Shown here: in pieces, positions 16,025 through 25,974 of the stretch
How the letters are laid out: each line of letters begins with the position of its first letter
How positions within the stretch are numbered: the first letter of the stretch is position 1
Assembly (NCBI RefSeq): GCF_025175675.1
Contig: NZ_JANIOA010000010.1
Coordinates: 1-64,000, forward strand
Length of the DNA: 64,000 bases
Direction: 5' to 3'
Source: Sedimenticola hydrogenitrophicus
GTDB taxonomy: Bacteria; Pseudomonadota; Gammaproteobacteria; Chromatiales; Chromatiaceae
Program-made: the position numbers and the translations under genes
Notes under the pieces: model-generated
Database searches by the model: none
What the model saw: only the letters and a program-made list of their open reading frames with translations
What the model was told of the DNA's origin: nothing

Positions 16025-19000
16025 CACCGGTGTGCTGCAAGCGGCTTGGCGTGGCGGTGGAACAGGGAGTAGACGGCCGGGATCAGCACCAGGGTGATTA
16101 GAGTGGAGACACTGAGCCCGCCGATCACCGCCCGCGCCAGCGGCGCCTGGGCATCGGCGCCCTCGCCGATACCGAACGCCAGCGGCAGCAGCGCCAGGAT
16201 GGTGGTCAGGGTGGTCATCAGCACCGGCCGTAGACGGCGCCGTCCCGCCTCGGCCAGCGCCGCGTCGGTAGCCAACCCCGAGCGGCGCAGCCGGCCGGCC
16301 TGGTCCACCAGCAGGATGGCATTGTTGACCACGATTCCGCCGAGCATGATGCAGCCGATGGCCGACTGCAGATTCAGGGTGGTGTCGGTGAGGAACAGGG
16401 TGAGCAGGACGCCGATGGCCGCCAGCGGCACCGACAGCATCACCACCAGCGGATCGCCCAGTGATTCATACTGGGAGGCCAGCACCATGTAGACCAGCAG
16501 CAGCGCCAGCAGCAGGGAGACCAGCAGTTCGCCAAAAGCCTTCTGCTGCTCTTCGAAGTTGCCGGCGATCAGCAGGTCATAGCCCATGGGGCGCGGGATC
16601 TGGTTGAGCCGGGTCTGAATATCGGCGGCCACCGAACCCAGGTCCCGATCCGCCACGTTGGCGGTGACGGTGATCAGCCGCTGCTGGTCCTTGCGCTCGA
16701 TGGTGGCCGGGCCCTCGCCCGGGGCGGTCTCCACCAGATTGCGCAGCACCACCAGCTCACCGCCGGGAGTGCGCAGGGTCAGGTCGAGGATCTCTTCCAG
16801 GGAGCGCTTTTCCGCATCCTCCAGTTGCACCAGGATCCGGTAGGAGTTCCCCTCGACGCGGAATTCGCCCGCCCGGGAACCGGCCACGGCGGTTTCGATC
16901 GCCTGGGTCACGTCGCGCACGCTGAGTCCCAGGTCGCTGATCTTGTCCCGTTTGACATGGATCTCCTGCTGTGGGATGCCCGCTTCGCGACTCAGCTCCA
17001 CATCGGTCACACCGCTGACGTCGGCGACGGCCGAGGAGACCTGTTGTGCCAGCAGGGCGAGGGTGTCCAGGTCGAATCCGCGCACCTCCACCGTGACGCC
17101 CTCCACGCTCGCCAGCAGGCGTTCCAGCAGGAACTGTCCCTGGGGTGCGCGCACCCGGATCTTCAAGCCGGGGATCCGGTTCTCCAGCTGGCGGCGCAGG
17201 TCATTGGCGATCTCCTGGTTGGAACGGTCGCGTTGGGTGGCCGGCCGCAGGGAAAGGCGGATCTCGGCGATCGCCCTGGAGCTGCCCCGGGAGCCCGAGG
17301 TGACGATGCTGACCACCGAGGAGACGCTTTCCGGGACCGCGGCGTAGACGATCTCCTCCATCAATCGGCTCTGTCGGTCGATCAGGCCCAGACGGGTACC
17401 CACCTCCATCTCGCCGCTGATACGGACCTCGCCCTCATCGCTGGGCGGCATGAACTCGGTGCCGATCCAGGGTGCCAGAAACAGGCTGGCGACGAACAGT
17501 AACAGCGCCAGGAGTACGGTGACCAGGCGCAGGTGCAGCACCCGCGCCAGCAGGTCGCGATAGCCGTTCTCCATCGCCTCGAAACCGGCCCCGGCACGGG
17601 CCGCCAGGCGGGCCCGCCAGCCGGTCCCGCTGGCCACCGGATGTTGTTTGAGCAGCCGCGAACCGAGCATCGGCACCAGGCTCAGGGAGACCAGCAGGGA
17701 GCAGAACAGGGCGAACATGACCACATAGGCGAGTTCCTTGAACAGCACCCCGGAAACCCCGCGCACGAAGATCAGCGGCAGGAAGATCACCAGGGTGGTG
17801 ACGGTACCGGCGACCACCGCCGAGGCCACTTCTCCGGTCCCCTTGATGGCCGCCGCCGTGGGAGAGTCGGCGGTCTCCTGCTGGCGCCGGAAGATGTTCT
17901 CCAGCACCACCACCGAGCTGTCCACCATCATGCCCACACCCAGTGCCAGGCCGCCCAGGGTCATCAGATTGAGGGTGAAGCCGCCGAAGTAGAGCAGGCC
18001 GAAGGTGGCGAGCATGGAGATCGGGATGGCCAGGGAGATCACCAGAGTACTGCGCAGGTTGCGCAGGAAGAACAGCAGAACCAGGATCGCCAGGGAGCCG
18101 CCGTACAGCACCGACCGGGCCACGTTGGCAATGGCACGCTCGATGAAGTTTCCCTGATTGATCACCGGGGTGATGTGGATCTGCGGGAAGGCCAGGTTGA
18201 CCGCCGCCACCTCCTGCAGCACCCGGCGCGCCACCTCTACGGTATTTGCGCCGGACTGCTTGCGGATGGCGACGCGCACCCCCTGTTCGCCGTTGACGCG
18301 GATGACGCGGGTCGGTTTTTCATAGGTGTCGCGGACCCGCGCGATCTGGCCGAGGGTGATCACCGCCCCCTCGCGCTGGGCCACCACGGTATCGCGAATC
18401 TGCTCCAGATCGATAAACTCGGCCGGGGCGCGCAGCGTGACCTGATAGCGTCCCTGTTCTATCTTGCCGGCCGGCAGGTCGAGGTTGGCATCGCGGATGG
18501 TCGACAGCATGTCGTTCAGGGGCAGGCCCAGGGCGTTGAGCTTGGCCGGGTCCAGTTCCACCCGCACCTCGCGGTTGAAGCCGCCCCACGGGTCCACCTG
18601 GGCCACGCCCGGCACGCGGGCGAAACGGTAGCGGATCTGCTGCTCGATGATCTGGGTGAGTTCCACCGGGTCCAGTTTGCTGGAGATGCCCAGGATCACC
18701 ACCGGATAGCTGTCGACGTCGAATTTGCTCACCCGGGGTCCGACAACGTCGTCGGGCAACTCGCTGACCTCATCCTCCAGGGTGGCTTGTACCTCGACCG
18801 CCGTGTTGTCGATATCGGTGCCCCAGCCGAAGCTGACCCTCACCCGGCTGTTGCCCTCGTAAGAGTTGGAGGTCATCTCCTCCACCCCCGGCACGGTGGC
18901 GATGATCTCTTCCACGATCTGGGTCACCAGCCGTTCCATGACCATCGGATCGGCCCCTTCATATTCGGTGCGGACGGTGAGGGTGGGTAGCTCTATGCTG

Positions 19001-19113
19001 GGCAACAGGTCGATCTGCAGGCGGCTCAGGGCCACGGAACCCAGCACCACCACGATCAACGCCAGCATGCTGGTGAAGACGGGACGGCGTACGCTTGCCC
19101 GGGCCAGGTTCAT
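16024..19113 (-). CDS. RND efflux permease (AcrB/MdtB type)
   Basis: A 1029-residue inner-membrane proton antiporter of the resistance-nodulation-division superfamily. It shows the standard two-fold pattern: an N-terminal helix, a large periplasmic domain, six helices, then the same again. Typical motifs are [11 protein letters not shown] near the start, [18 protein letters not shown] in the fourth-helix region with its proton-relay aspartate, and [13 protein letters not shown] in the second half. It pumps drugs, fatty acids or other amphiphiles with the adaptor encoded just upstream. The start overlaps the adaptor stop by four bases. No outer-membrane TolC-type gene is adjacent. The substrate cannot be told. 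Confidence 0.95.
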   Translation of the reverse strand: MNLARASVRRPVFTSMLALIVVVLGSVALSRLQIDLLPSIELPTLTVRTEYEGADPMVMERLVTQIVEEIIATVPGVEEMTSNSYEGNSRVRVSFGWGTDIDNTAVEVQATLEDEVSELPDDVVGPRVSKFDVDSYPVVILGISSKLDPVELTQIIEQQIRYRFARVPGVAQVDPWGGFNREVRVELDPAKLNALGLPLNDMLSTIRDANLDLPAGKIEQGRYQVTLRAPAEFIDLEQIRDTVVAQREGAVITLGQIARVRDTYEKPTRVIRVNGEQGVRVAIRKQSGANTVEVARRVLQEVAAVNLAFPQIHITPVINQGNFIERAIANVARSVLYGGSLAILVLLFFLRNLRSTLVISLAIPISMLATFGLLYFGGFTLNLMTLGGLALGVGMMVDSSVVVLENIFRRQQETADSPTAAAIKGTGEVASAVVAGTVTTLVIFLPLIFVRGVSGVLFKELAYVVMFALFCSLLVSLSLVPMLGSRLLKQHPVASGTGWRARLAARAGAGFEAMENGYRDLLARVLHLRLVTVLLALLLFVASLFLAPWIGTEFMPPSDEGEVRISGEMEVGTRLGLIDRQSRLMEEIVYAAVPESVSSVVSIVTSGSRGSSRAIAEIRLSLRPATQRDRSNQEIANDLRRQLENRIPGLKIRVRAPQGQFLLERLLASVEGVTVEVRGFDLDTLALLAQQVSSAVADVSGVTDVELSREAGIPQQEIHVKRDKISDLGLSVRDVTQAIETAVAGSRAGEFRVEGNSYRILVQLEDAEKRSLEEILDLTLRTPGGELVVLRNLVETAPGEGPATIERKDQQRLITVTANVADRDLGSVAADIQTRLNQIPRPMGYDLLIAGNFEEQQKAFGELLVSLLLALLLVYMVLASQYESLGDPLVVMLSVPLAAIGVLLTLFLTDTTLNLQSAIGCIMLGGIVVNNAILLVDQAGRLRRSGLATDAALAEAGRRRLRPVLMTTLTTILALLPLAFGIGEGADAQAPLARAVIGGLSVSTLITLVLIPAVYSLFHRHAKPLAAHR

Positions 19114-20294
19114 GGACGGGTACCCGTGGCTTCCCGGGCGATGCGGATAGGGGAACCGTCATCCAGCAGTTGCTGGCCCAGGACCACCACCTGTCCCGTG
19201 AGTGGCTCACCCGTGACTTGCACCCGGCTGCCTTGCTGAATGCCAAGCGTCACCGGTCGCCAGTTGACTGTTTCGCCATCAGTGGAGACGACAAACACAC
19301 CGCTCCTGCCATCCCGGGTAATCAGCGCCTGTTCCGGAATGATAACGGCGTCGTCCGCCTGCTCCAGGGTCACCGTGACGCGCACAAACATGCCCGGTTT
19401 GAGTCTCAGCAGGGGGTTTGTAACCCGCAGTTCCACCTGCGCCTGGCGGGTGCTTTCACGAAACACCGGGGAGATGCGAACTACGGTACCGCTAAAGGAT
19501 TCGCCCGGGTAAGCGTCGGTTGTCAGGTTGGCGCTCTGACCCTGTTGCAGCAAGGCGTAATCCCGTTCGGTGACAAAGAACACCACGGTGATCGGGTCGA
19601 GTTCCACGATGCGCAGCAGCGGGGTATTGGCGCTGACGGTTTCTCCTTCATCGACATAGCGCTCCGCTACCACCCGCTGTTCGCTGTCGCCACGCCAACT
19701 GGCGGTGACCGTGGTATAGCCGAGCCGGATGCGGGCACCTTCCAGCGCCGACTCTGCCCTGGTGACCTGCGCCCGGGTCACCTCCACGTGAACCTGTTTT
19801 GTCAGCTGGTCGGCCTTGGCGGCATCGCTCTGGGACTCGGAACTGACGCCACGCTGACGCAGCTTGTCTATCCGTTGCAGTTCACGCTCGGCTATTTTCA
19901 GCTGGCTCTGCGCCTCGGCCAGGTTGGCCCGCGCCACCGCCAGCTCCGCCTCTGCCTGGCGCACCAACTGCACATATTCATCATTGTCCAGCTGTGCCAC
20001 CACCTGGCCGGGGGAGACCAGGTCGGCCAGATCCACGTTCAGCTGCTCTATGCGGCCGCTGACCTTGGGGGCCACCACGGTCTCGGTCTGTGCCTGAAGG
20101 GTGCCGGAGAAGGTACGCTGCTGCTGGATGCTGTCCTGTTGAACCGATGCCACCTCGACCGGAATTGGCCGGGTCGCCATGTCGCGCGAGGAGAATTTTT
20201 GGCCGGATTCCAACAGCCGCTGATAGACCTGCCAGCCGAGCGCGGCAGACAGGATCAATACCATCAGTATAAAAAAACCGCTTTTTTTTCCCAT
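19110..20294 (-). CDS. RND efflux periplasmic adaptor subunit
   Basis: A 394-residue membrane-fusion protein. An N-terminal hydrophobic anchor (residues 5-25, [15 protein letters not shown]) is followed by a biotinyl-lipoyl-like half ([20 protein letters not shown]), a long coiled-coil hairpin (about residues 90-175) and beta-barrel domains. It bridges the inner-membrane pump and an outer-membrane channel. ATG 20294 is preferred to the longer upstream frame because it starts just before the anchor. It overlaps the permease gene (ATGA), and the XRE-cupin regulator gene lies 83 bases upstream in the same direction. Confidence 0.93.
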   Translation of the reverse strand: MGKKSGFFILMVLILSAALGWQVYQRLLESGQKFSSRDMATRPIPVEVASVQQDSIQQQRTFSGTLQAQTETVVAPKVSGRIEQLNVDLADLVSPGQVVAQLDNDEYVQLVRQAEAELAVARANLAEAQSQLKIAERELQRIDKLRQRGVSSESQSDAAKADQLTKQVHVEVTRAQVTRAESALEGARIRLGYTTVTASWRGDSEQRVVAERYVDEGETVSANTPLLRIVELDPITVVFFVTERDYALLQQGQSANLTTDAYPGESFSGTVVRISPVFRESTRQAQVELRVTNPLLRLKPGMFVRVTVTLEQADDAVIIPEQALITRDGRSGVFVVSTDGETVNWRPVTLGIQQGSRVQVTGEPLTGQVVVLGQQLLDDGSPIRIAREATGTRP

Positions 20295-20377
20295 GGGGTC
20301 TTGCACCGGCAGCGTGTTGATAGGTGGCACAGAGGTCTACGCGGAGTTTATAGGAAAATGAAGACCGCCGAAGCCCC

Positions 20378-20941
20378 TCAGAAAGAATCGCTCGCTGCCG
20401 GTACCTCGACGATCGTCACCATGCCCCGCGCTGCCGTGCTACCGGGATTGTGATAGTTGTGATGGATGTTGCCGCGGAAATGGGCACTGTCACCCCGCTT
20501 CAGTGCGATTCGCTCTCCGGCCACCTCCAGGGTGACCGCTCCCTCGAGGATGAAGAGGTACTCCTCGCTTCCCGGGGGGTGGGGCTTGCCGATGTAGCTG
20601 GCTCCGGCCGCCAGGGTGAACAGTTGCTGGCTGTAGGCGGGGTTGCCCAGAGGGGAGACGGTGGTGGCGCGGTAGTTGCCGTCACCCGATTCGACCCGGC
20701 CCATGTCCGCGTGGTGGATCACCTCCACCCGGTCGTGCTGTTTCTCCAGCAGGTCATCAATGGTGCAGTGGAGCGCCACCGCGATCTTGTGGACGGCCGC
20801 CAGGCTGGGGTTGGACTCATCCTTCTCGATGGTCGCCAGGGTGGCACGGGGGATGTTGGCGCTGTCGGCCAGTTGTTGCTGAGTGATCTTGCGCCGGGCG
20901 CGTATCTCGCGGATCCGGTTACCGACCAGGTTGGTGATCAT
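20378..20941 (-). CDS. XRE-family transcriptional regulator with cupin domain
   Basis: A 187-residue regulator. Residues 8-63 are a helix-turn-helix (RKITQQQLADSANIPRATLATIEKDES), and residues about 110-180 a cupin sensor domain (PPGSEEYLFILEGAVTLEV ... HFRGNIHHNYHNPG). Such proteins repress neighbouring genes and respond to a small ligand or metal. It lies upstream of the RND adaptor and divergent from the superoxide reductase-like gene, so it could control either side. A perfect 12-bp palindrome lies 36 bases before its start. Confidence 0.9.
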   Translation of the reverse strand: MITNLVGNRIREIRARRKITQQQLADSANIPRATLATIEKDESNPSLAAVHKIAVALHCTIDDLLEKQHDRVEVIHHADMGRVESGDGNYRATTVSPLGNPAYSQQLFTLAAGASYIGKPHPPGSEEYLFILEGAVTLEVAGERIALKRGDSAHFRGNIHHNYHNPGSTAARGMVTIVEVPAASDSF

Positions 20942-20976
20942 GGGACAGACCTCTATGCCCGAAAGGACAACATGAA

Positions 20977-20988
20977 AACATTAATGTT
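20977..20988. promoter_or_regulatory. Palindrome AACATTAATGTT, candidate operator
   Basis: A perfect 12-bp palindrome in the divergent region between the XRE-cupin regulator and the superoxide reductase-like gene. Its position is where an autoregulating XRE protein might bind. No experimental or comparative support is available from this sequence alone. Confidence 0.35.
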
Positions 20989-21071
20989 GCCATTTTGTTT
21001 TTTTTGTTGACAGAAGGCAAGTCACTAGACAGAATAACAACATAAATGATGATGTAAGAGATATTTTAAGC

Positions 21072-21107
21072 GTAACCAATCACTTGTCAGACCGGGTGAG
21101 TAGTTAC
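21072..21107. mobile_element. 36-bp minimal GTAAC element with 8-bp target duplication
   Basis: A unit that starts with GTAACCAATCAC and ends with GTGAGTAGTTAC. It equals little more than the end segment of the larger elements at 32682-32940 and 41082-41288. Perfect 8-bp direct repeats TTTTAAGC flank it (21064-21071 and 21108-21115), showing that it is an insertion and not chance. It lies in the upstream region of the superoxide reductase-like gene. Confidence 0.8.
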
Positions 21108-21154
21108 TTTTAAGCACAAATACCCAAGCAGTAGATTCACAGAGGAATTAAGCC

Positions 21155-21544
21155 ATGCCAGTAGTCAACCGCTATATCGATATCGATCAGGTAGAAAAAG
21201 AGGCCAAGAAAGACTATATCGATCGCCATTCTCCCTTCATCCACTGTGCCGCCAGCGCCAGCAAGGGCGAGGTGTTCAGCGTCACCGTGCGCATGGGCAA
21301 TGAATATGCCCATCCGGATGACCATGATCACTACATCCGTTCGGTGCAGCTCTACAACGGCCAGACCCTGCTGGCGGAAGCCAGTTTTCCGCCCGGTACC
21401 CTGGGCGGGGAGGGGGCCAAGGGGAACGCCGAGGTGACGTTTAATGTCGTACCCAGTGGTAGCCGGCTGAAACTGAGCGCCATGGCCTACTGCACCAAGC
21501 ACGGCCTGTGGGAGAGCAATCCGGTGGAAGTGGCTGTCGCCTGA
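21155..21544 (+). CDS. Superoxide reductase-like protein (class II SORL)
   Basis: A 129-residue protein with the neelaredoxin/superoxide reductase fold. All five ligands expected for the Fe(His)4Cys centre can be placed: His25 (DRHSP), His53 (EYAHP), His59 (HDHYI), Cys113 and His116 (CTKHGLW). The usual catalytic Glu-Lys pair before the first histidine is replaced by Asp23-Arg24. It would reduce superoxide to hydrogen peroxide in the cytoplasm. The next gene, a 2-Cys peroxiredoxin, could remove that peroxide. The start is supported by AGAGGAA upstream. A sulfur-carrier (SoxZ-like) role is less likely because the metal ligands are intact. Confidence 0.8.
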   Translation: MPVVNRYIDIDQVEKEAKKDYIDRHSPFIHCAASASKGEVFSVTVRMGNEYAHPDDHDHYIRSVQLYNGQTLLAEASFPPGTLGGEGAKGNAEVTFNVVPSGSRLKLSAMAYCTKHGLWESNPVEVAVA

Positions 21545-21627
21545 TCACCTCCCGGAATCCTGGGCGGTGTCTGTGAGCACCGCCCCTTAACTGCTACAAA
21601 ACCAACCGATACCCGGAGATTTTTATA

Positions 21628-22224
21628 ATGAGTGTACTCGTTACCAAGCCCGCCCCCGATTTCACCGCCACCGCCGTGATGCCGGACAACGCCTTCGCGG
21701 AGATTTCTCTCTCCAGCTACAAGGGCAAGTATGTGGTGTTGTTCTTCTATCCGCTGGACTTCACCTTTGTCTGTCCGTCCGAGCTGATCGCCTTTGATCA
21801 CCGCCTGGAGGAGTTCAAGAAGCGCAATGTGGAGGTGATCGGCGTCTCGGTGGATTCACACTTCTCACATTTGGCGTGGAAGAATACCGCCATCAACAAC
21901 GGCGGCATTGGCAACGTTCAATACCCGCTGGTGGCCGATATTTCCAAGGAGATCACCAACGCCTACGATCTGAACACCGGTCCCGGCATCGCCCTGCGTG
22001 GCTCGTTCCTGATCGACCGCGAGGGCGTGGTACAGCATCAGGTGGTCAACAACCTGCCGCTGGGACGCAATATCGACGAGATGCTGCGCATGGTGGATGC
22101 ATTGCAGTTCACCGAGGAGCACGGCGAGGTCTGCCCGGCCGGCTGGCAGCAGGGCCAGGCGGGTATGAAGGGCTCCACCGAGGGAGTGGCTGAGTACCTG
22201 GCCGAGCACGCCAAATCCCTGTAA
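21628..22224 (+). CDS. Typical 2-Cys peroxiredoxin (AhpC/TSA)
   Basis: A 198-residue peroxidase. The peroxidatic cysteine is Cys49 in DFTFVCPSELIAF and the resolving cysteine is Cys169 in EVCPAGW, the typical 2-Cys arrangement. It reduces hydrogen peroxide and organic peroxides using a thioredoxin-type donor. It follows the superoxide reductase-like gene by 83 bases on the same strand and is probably co-transcribed with it. CCCGGAG lies upstream of the ATG. Confidence 0.95.
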   Translation: MSVLVTKPAPDFTATAVMPDNAFAEISLSSYKGKYVVLFFYPLDFTFVCPSELIAFDHRLEEFKKRNVEVIGVSVDSHFSHLAWKNTAINNGGIGNVQYPLVADISKEITNAYDLNTGPGIALRGSFLIDREGVVQHQVVNNLPLGRNIDEMLRMVDALQFTEEHGEVCPAGWQQGQAGMKGSTEGVAEYLAEHAKSL

Positions 22225-22645
22225 CCCAAGCCGCCTGTCCCCGGGGCTTCTCCAGCGAGAGGTCCCGGGATTCACTCCGCCCCCCCTTATCATTAGTACC
22301 ACTTCAATTTGATAAAGTACTTTTGTAGGTTGGCCAAGCCGGTAGGCGCATGCCATCATCAGGTCCGTAAACGGTACATTGCATCCTCGGCTCCGTTATC
22401 GGTACATCCCTGTACCACTCCTCACCGCGGCAATGATGGATGCGCTGTCACTTATCCACCCTACGAAACTGAATCAGCTTTACCCGGCAATATTAAATTG
22501 GATGCTTACAAGCAAGCTTCCCTCACGGGAGCGGCTCTGCCGGTTTTTCCCGGCGCCGTGATCGCCAAAAAACCCCGCGAAACCGCACAAGGAAACCGAT
22601 GATGCAACCCGCGCACTCGTGTCCTGGCTCCCGGAAGAGAAGCCG
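22225..22645. repeat. Repeat-filled gap before sfsA
   Basis: No gene is supported here. Bases 22295-22324 are a 30-mer that occurs perfectly inverted at 46755-46784 beside cox3. Bases 22361-22423 (AGGTCCGTAAACGGTAC ... GTACCACTCCTC) recur inverted at 58613-58675 and partly at 1131-1165 and 46713-46743. The two modules are linked by GCCGGTAGGCGCATGCCATC, also seen near 46690 with one change. Confidence 0.7.
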
Positions 22646-23395
22646 ATGAACCTACCCGATCTACTCGAAGGGCGGCTGCTCAGGCGCTACAAGCGCTTTC
22701 TGGCTGATGTCCGGCTTGCCGATGGCAGCGAGGTGACCGCGCACTGCCCCAACACCGGGTCGATGAAAAATTGTGCCGAGCCGGGAAGTCGCGTTTGGCT
22801 GCTTGACGTCAACTCACCGCAACGCAAACTGAGATACCGTTGGGAACTGGTGGAGGTGGCGCAGCGCTATCTGGCCTGCATCAATACCGGCCGGGCCAAT
22901 GCCCTGGTTCGGGAGGCGATCATCGACCGCCGGATAGAGGCCCTGCGTGGCTACGCTACGGTGCTGAGTGAACGGCCGTATGGCGATGAGGGGAGCCGGA
23001 TCGACCTGCTGTTGACGGAACCCGGTCTGCCTGACTGCTATATCGAGGTAAAAAACGTGACCCTGCTGGTGGGGGAGGGGCTGGGTATCTTTCCCGATGC
23101 CGTGACGGCGCGGGGTCGCAAACATTTGCGGGAGTTGATGGGCGTGGTGCGGCAGGGGGCAAGAGGGGTGTTGTTCTTTAATGTGGCCCACAGCGGTATC
23201 GAGAGAATTGAACCGGCCTGGGAAATCGATCCGGCCTATGCCGAGACCCTGGCCGAGGCACTGGATGCCGGAGTTGAGGTGCTGGCCCATGGTGTCGACA
23301 TCAGCCCAGGCCACCTGTGTGTGGGGCGTCCGCTGCCTTTCAGGTTGGGGGGTATTAATATGAATAACCCGGGGAATAATATCGGCCTTATCTAA
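22646..23395 (+). CDS. sfsA: SfsA, DNA/RNA nuclease SfsA homologue
   Basis: A 249-residue protein of the SfsA family. Hallmarks are the N-terminal RLLRRYKRFLADVRL, TAHCPNTGSMKNC, then YIEVKNVTLL with the nuclease-like acidic residues, and FFNVAHSGIERIEPAWEIDP. SfsA was described as a sugar-fermentation stimulation protein and carries a PD-(D/E)XK-like nuclease fold; its cellular role is unsettled. ATG 22646 fits the family start better than ATG-less upstream codons. It is monocistronic, just upstream of the cco promoter region. Confidence 0.93.
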   Translation: MNLPDLLEGRLLRRYKRFLADVRLADGSEVTAHCPNTGSMKNCAEPGSRVWLLDVNSPQRKLRYRWELVEVAQRYLACINTGRANALVREAIIDRRIEALRGYATVLSERPYGDEGSRIDLLLTEPGLPDCYIEVKNVTLLVGEGLGIFPDAVTARGRKHLRELMGVVRQGARGVLFFNVAHSGIERIEPAWEIDPAYAETLAEALDAGVEVLAHGVDISPGHLCVGRPLPFRLGGINMNNPGNNIGLI

Positions 23396-23407
23396 TATGA
23401 TATTTCA

Positions 23408-23421
23408 TTGATGTAGGTCAT
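23408..23421 (+). promoter_or_regulatory. FNR/ANR-like box, distal
   Basis: TTGATGTAGGTCAT resembles the FNR consensus TTGAT-N4-ATCAA with eight of ten matching positions. It lies about 200 bases upstream of ccoN, directly after sfsA. Weaker than the proximal box. Confidence 0.4.
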
Positions 23422-23500
23422 TTCCCGCACATGGTCTATAAATATGTTATTAAACAATAGTTTATAGAGATAAAAATGCTGACAAAGCGCAGATTGGAGC

Positions 23501-23514
23501 TTGACAAATATCAC
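23501..23514 (+). promoter_or_regulatory. FNR/ANR-like box upstream of ccoN
   Basis: TTGACAAATATCAC matches the FNR consensus TTGAT-N4-ATCAA at eight of ten positions. It is centred 115 bases before the ccoN start. Oxygen-responsive FNR/ANR activation of cbb3 operons is well known, so the position is meaningful. Confidence 0.6.
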
Positions 23515-23622
23515 TACTGGGTGTCTTATAGCCCCAATTTTTGCGAATAACCTGACTGATTGTCCGGTTTGAATATCAGTACCTGGTAATTTTTTTTAAC
23601 TTTGTAAAAATAAGGGGGGTTC

Positions 23623-25062
23623 ATGGACGCCGTAGCTGAACAGAAGTACGACCTGGGTGTTGTACGCTGGTTCACCGTCATGGCTGCAGTCTACTTGTTG
23701 GTAGGCGCTCTAGTCGGGGTGTATATCGCCTCAGAGTTGGCTTGGCCGGTGCTTAATTTCGATTTACCGTATATCACCTTCGGACGTCTGCGTCCGTTAC
23801 ATACCAACGCAGTGATTTTTGCCTTTGGCGGCTGCGTTCTCATGGCAACAGCCTTCTATTCGGTACAGCGCACCTGCGGCGTCCGTCTCTGGAGCAACAA
23901 GCTGGCCTGGTTCACCTTTATCGGCTGGAACCTGATCATCGTTTCGGCGGTTATCACCCTGCCGCTGGGTATCACCCAGGGTAAGGAGTACGCCGAGCTG
24001 GAGTGGCCGATCGATATCGCCATTGCCGTGGTATGGCTCTCCTACGCCATCAACTTCATCATGACCCTGGCCAACCGCAAGAGTTCGCACATCTACGTGT
24101 CGAACTGGTTCTTCCTCGGCATGATGGTGATGATCACTTACCTGCATGTGGTCAACAGCCTGGCCATTCCGGTCGGCCTGTTCTCGTCCTACTCGATCTT
24201 CTCGGGCGTGCAGGATGCGATGATCCAGTGGTGGTGGGGGCACAACGCCGTAGGTTTCTACCTGACCGCCGGCTTCCTCGGTATCATGTACTACTTCGTT
24301 CCCAAGCAGGCGGGTCGCCCCGTTTACTCCTACCGTTTGTCGGTGATCCACTTCTGGGCCCTGATGTTCGGTTATGTCTGGCTGGGTGCGCACCACCTGC
24401 AATACACCGCCCTGCCTGACTGGACCGGCTCGCTCGGTGCGGCCATCTCGCTTGCCATGATCATCCCCTCCTGGGGTGGCGCGGTGAACGGCATGATGAC
24501 CCTCTCGGGTGCCTGGGACAAACTGCGTACCGATTATGTTCTGCGGTTCCTGATCATGTCCCTGGCCTTCTACGCCATGTCCACCTTTGAAGGGCCGGTG
24601 ATGTCGATCAAGACCGTCAACGCGCTCTCCCATTACACGGACTGGACTGTTGGTCATGTGCATTCCGGTGCCCTGGGTTGGGTTGCCATGGTGGGTATCG
24701 GTGCCATCTACCATCTGATGGTCAACGTATTCCATGTGCAGATGTGGTCGGTAAAACTGATCAATGCACACTTCTGGACTGCCACCATCGGCACCGTGAT
24801 CTATATCGTGGCCATGTGGGTATCCGGCATCATGCAGGGTCTGATGTGGCGCGCTTATGACGAGTACGGCACCCTGGCCTATACCTTCGCAGAGTCTGTT
24901 GAAGCGATGCACCCCTACTATGCCATGCGCGCCGTCGGCGGCATGGTCTTCCTGGCGGGTGCGGCGCTCATGGTGTTCAACATCATCATGACCGTAATAC
25001 AGGCCAACGCTCAGGGCAGTGTGCGGCAGGCACGCTCCGTAACCGCTGCAGCGTCTGCATAA
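23623..25062 (+). CDS. ccoN: cbb3-type cytochrome c oxidase subunit I
   Basis: A 479-residue heme-copper oxidase catalytic subunit with about twelve membrane helices. The histidine ligands are visible: [13 protein letters not shown] (low-spin heme), [13 protein letters not shown] and [11 protein letters not shown] (copper B), and [12 protein letters not shown] (hemes). It reduces oxygen to water with high affinity in the inner membrane, taking electrons from CcoO/CcoP. GGGGGG lies five bases before the ATG. It is the first gene of ccoNOQP, and two FNR-like boxes lie upstream. Confidence 0.98.
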   Translation: MDAVAEQKYDLGVVRWFTVMAAVYLLVGALVGVYIASELAWPVLNFDLPYITFGRLRPLHTNAVIFAFGGCVLMATAFYSVQRTCGVRLWSNKLAWFTFIGWNLIIVSAVITLPLGITQGKEYAELEWPIDIAIAVVWLSYAINFIMTLANRKSSHIYVSNWFFLGMMVMITYLHVVNSLAIPVGLFSSYSIFSGVQDAMIQWWWGHNAVGFYLTAGFLGIMYYFVPKQAGRPVYSYRLSVIHFWALMFGYVWLGAHHLQYTALPDWTGSLGAAISLAMIIPSWGGAVNGMMTLSGAWDKLRTDYVLRFLIMSLAFYAMSTFEGPVMSIKTVNALSHYTDWTVGHVHSGALGWVAMVGIGAIYHLMVNVFHVQMWSVKLINAHFWTATIGTVIYIVAMWVSGIMQGLMWRAYDEYGTLAYTFAESVEAMHPYYAMRAVGGMVFLAGAALMVFNIIMTVIQANAQGSVRQARSVTAAASA

Positions 25063-25076
25063 GGGGAGTTTAAAAA

Positions 25077-25769
25077 ATGGCAATGCAAGAGAAAATGGAA
25101 AGAAACGTCTGGGGCCTGCTGATTGTGCTCGCCCTGGCACTCAGTGTGGGTGGTATTGTTGAGATCGTGCCGCTGTTCTATCTGGACAGCACCATGGAGC
25201 ACAACAAAAACCCCGAGATCGTCTGGCAACGGCAGGCGGGTCAGGCCCTGGCCACCCACCAGCCGGGAGATGGCATGCGTCCTTACAGCGCGCTGGAGCT
25301 GGCCGGTCGTAAGGTCTACATCCGCGAAGGCTGCTATCTCTGTCACTCGCAGATGGTGCGTCCCTTCCGTGATGAGAAGGAGCGTTATGGCCACTACTCG
25401 CTGGCGTCCGAGTCTATGTACGACCACCCCTTCCAGTGGGGCTCCAAGCGTACTGGTCCGGATGTCGCCAGACTGGGTGGCAAATACTCCGATGACTGGC
25501 ATCGCAAGCACCTGCGGGCACCCCGCTCCGTGGTACCCGAGTCGGTGATGCCCAACTATCCGTGGCTGCAGCACGCGGTGCTGGACGGTGCAACCGTGCA
25601 GTCCCATATGCGCGGCATGCAGCGAGTCGGTGTTCCCTATACCGAAGCGGATATCGAGGCGGCCCCGGAACTGTTGAGGGATAAGAGCGAAGAGGATGCG
25701 GTAGTCGCTTTCCTTCAGGTGCTCGGAACCATGGTCAAGCTGGACGAAAGCAAGGTCTACCGTGAATAG
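25077..25769 (+). CDS. ccoO: cbb3-type cytochrome c oxidase subunit II
   Basis: A 230-residue membrane-anchored monoheme cytochrome c. One N-terminal membrane helix (residues about 10-30) precedes the heme motif [11 protein letters not shown], and a later methionine ([10 protein letters not shown]) is the likely axial ligand. It passes electrons from CcoP to CcoN. AAGGGGAG precedes the ATG. The end overlaps the GTG start of ccoQ by eight bases. Confidence 0.98.
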   Translation: MAMQEKMERNVWGLLIVLALALSVGGIVEIVPLFYLDSTMEHNKNPEIVWQRQAGQALATHQPGDGMRPYSALELAGRKVYIREGCYLCHSQMVRPFRDEKERYGHYSLASESMYDHPFQWGSKRTGPDVARLGGKYSDDWHRKHLRAPRSVVPESVMPNYPWLQHAVLDGATVQSHMRGMQRVGVPYTEADIEAAPELLRDKSEEDAVVAFLQVLGTMVKLDESKVYRE

Positions 25770-25974
25770 TCTCAAAGACTATTTCTCTATGGACTTTCAG
25801 GCGATGACCACCAACGACTGGGTGGGTACCATCCTTACCGTGGTCATCTTCCTGCTGATGCTTGGTCTTTATGTTTATGTCTTGCGTCCGAAGAAACGGG
25901 ACCACTTCGAAAAACAGAAGCATATCCCGATGGATGACGAACAGATAAATAGCGGAGATAAAAATGGCGGATAA
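25762..25974 (+). CDS. ccoQ: cbb3 oxidase subunit CcoQ
   Basis: A 70-residue protein with one membrane helix (about residues 20-42, ending [15 protein letters not shown]) and a polar C-terminus, as in CcoQ/FixQ. It stabilises the cbb3 complex. It begins at a GTG overlapping the ccoO stop, and its end overlaps the ccoP start, a compact translationally coupled layout. Confidence 0.92.
   Translation: MNSLKDYFSMDFQAMTTNDWVGTILTVVIFLLMLGLYVYVLRPKKRDHFEKQKHIPMDDEQINSGDKNGG

Noticed and set aside
17533-18990. 485-residue plus-strand frame opposite the RND permease
   Set aside because: Gln/His/Asp-rich shadow frame typical of the complement of GC-rich membrane protein genes.
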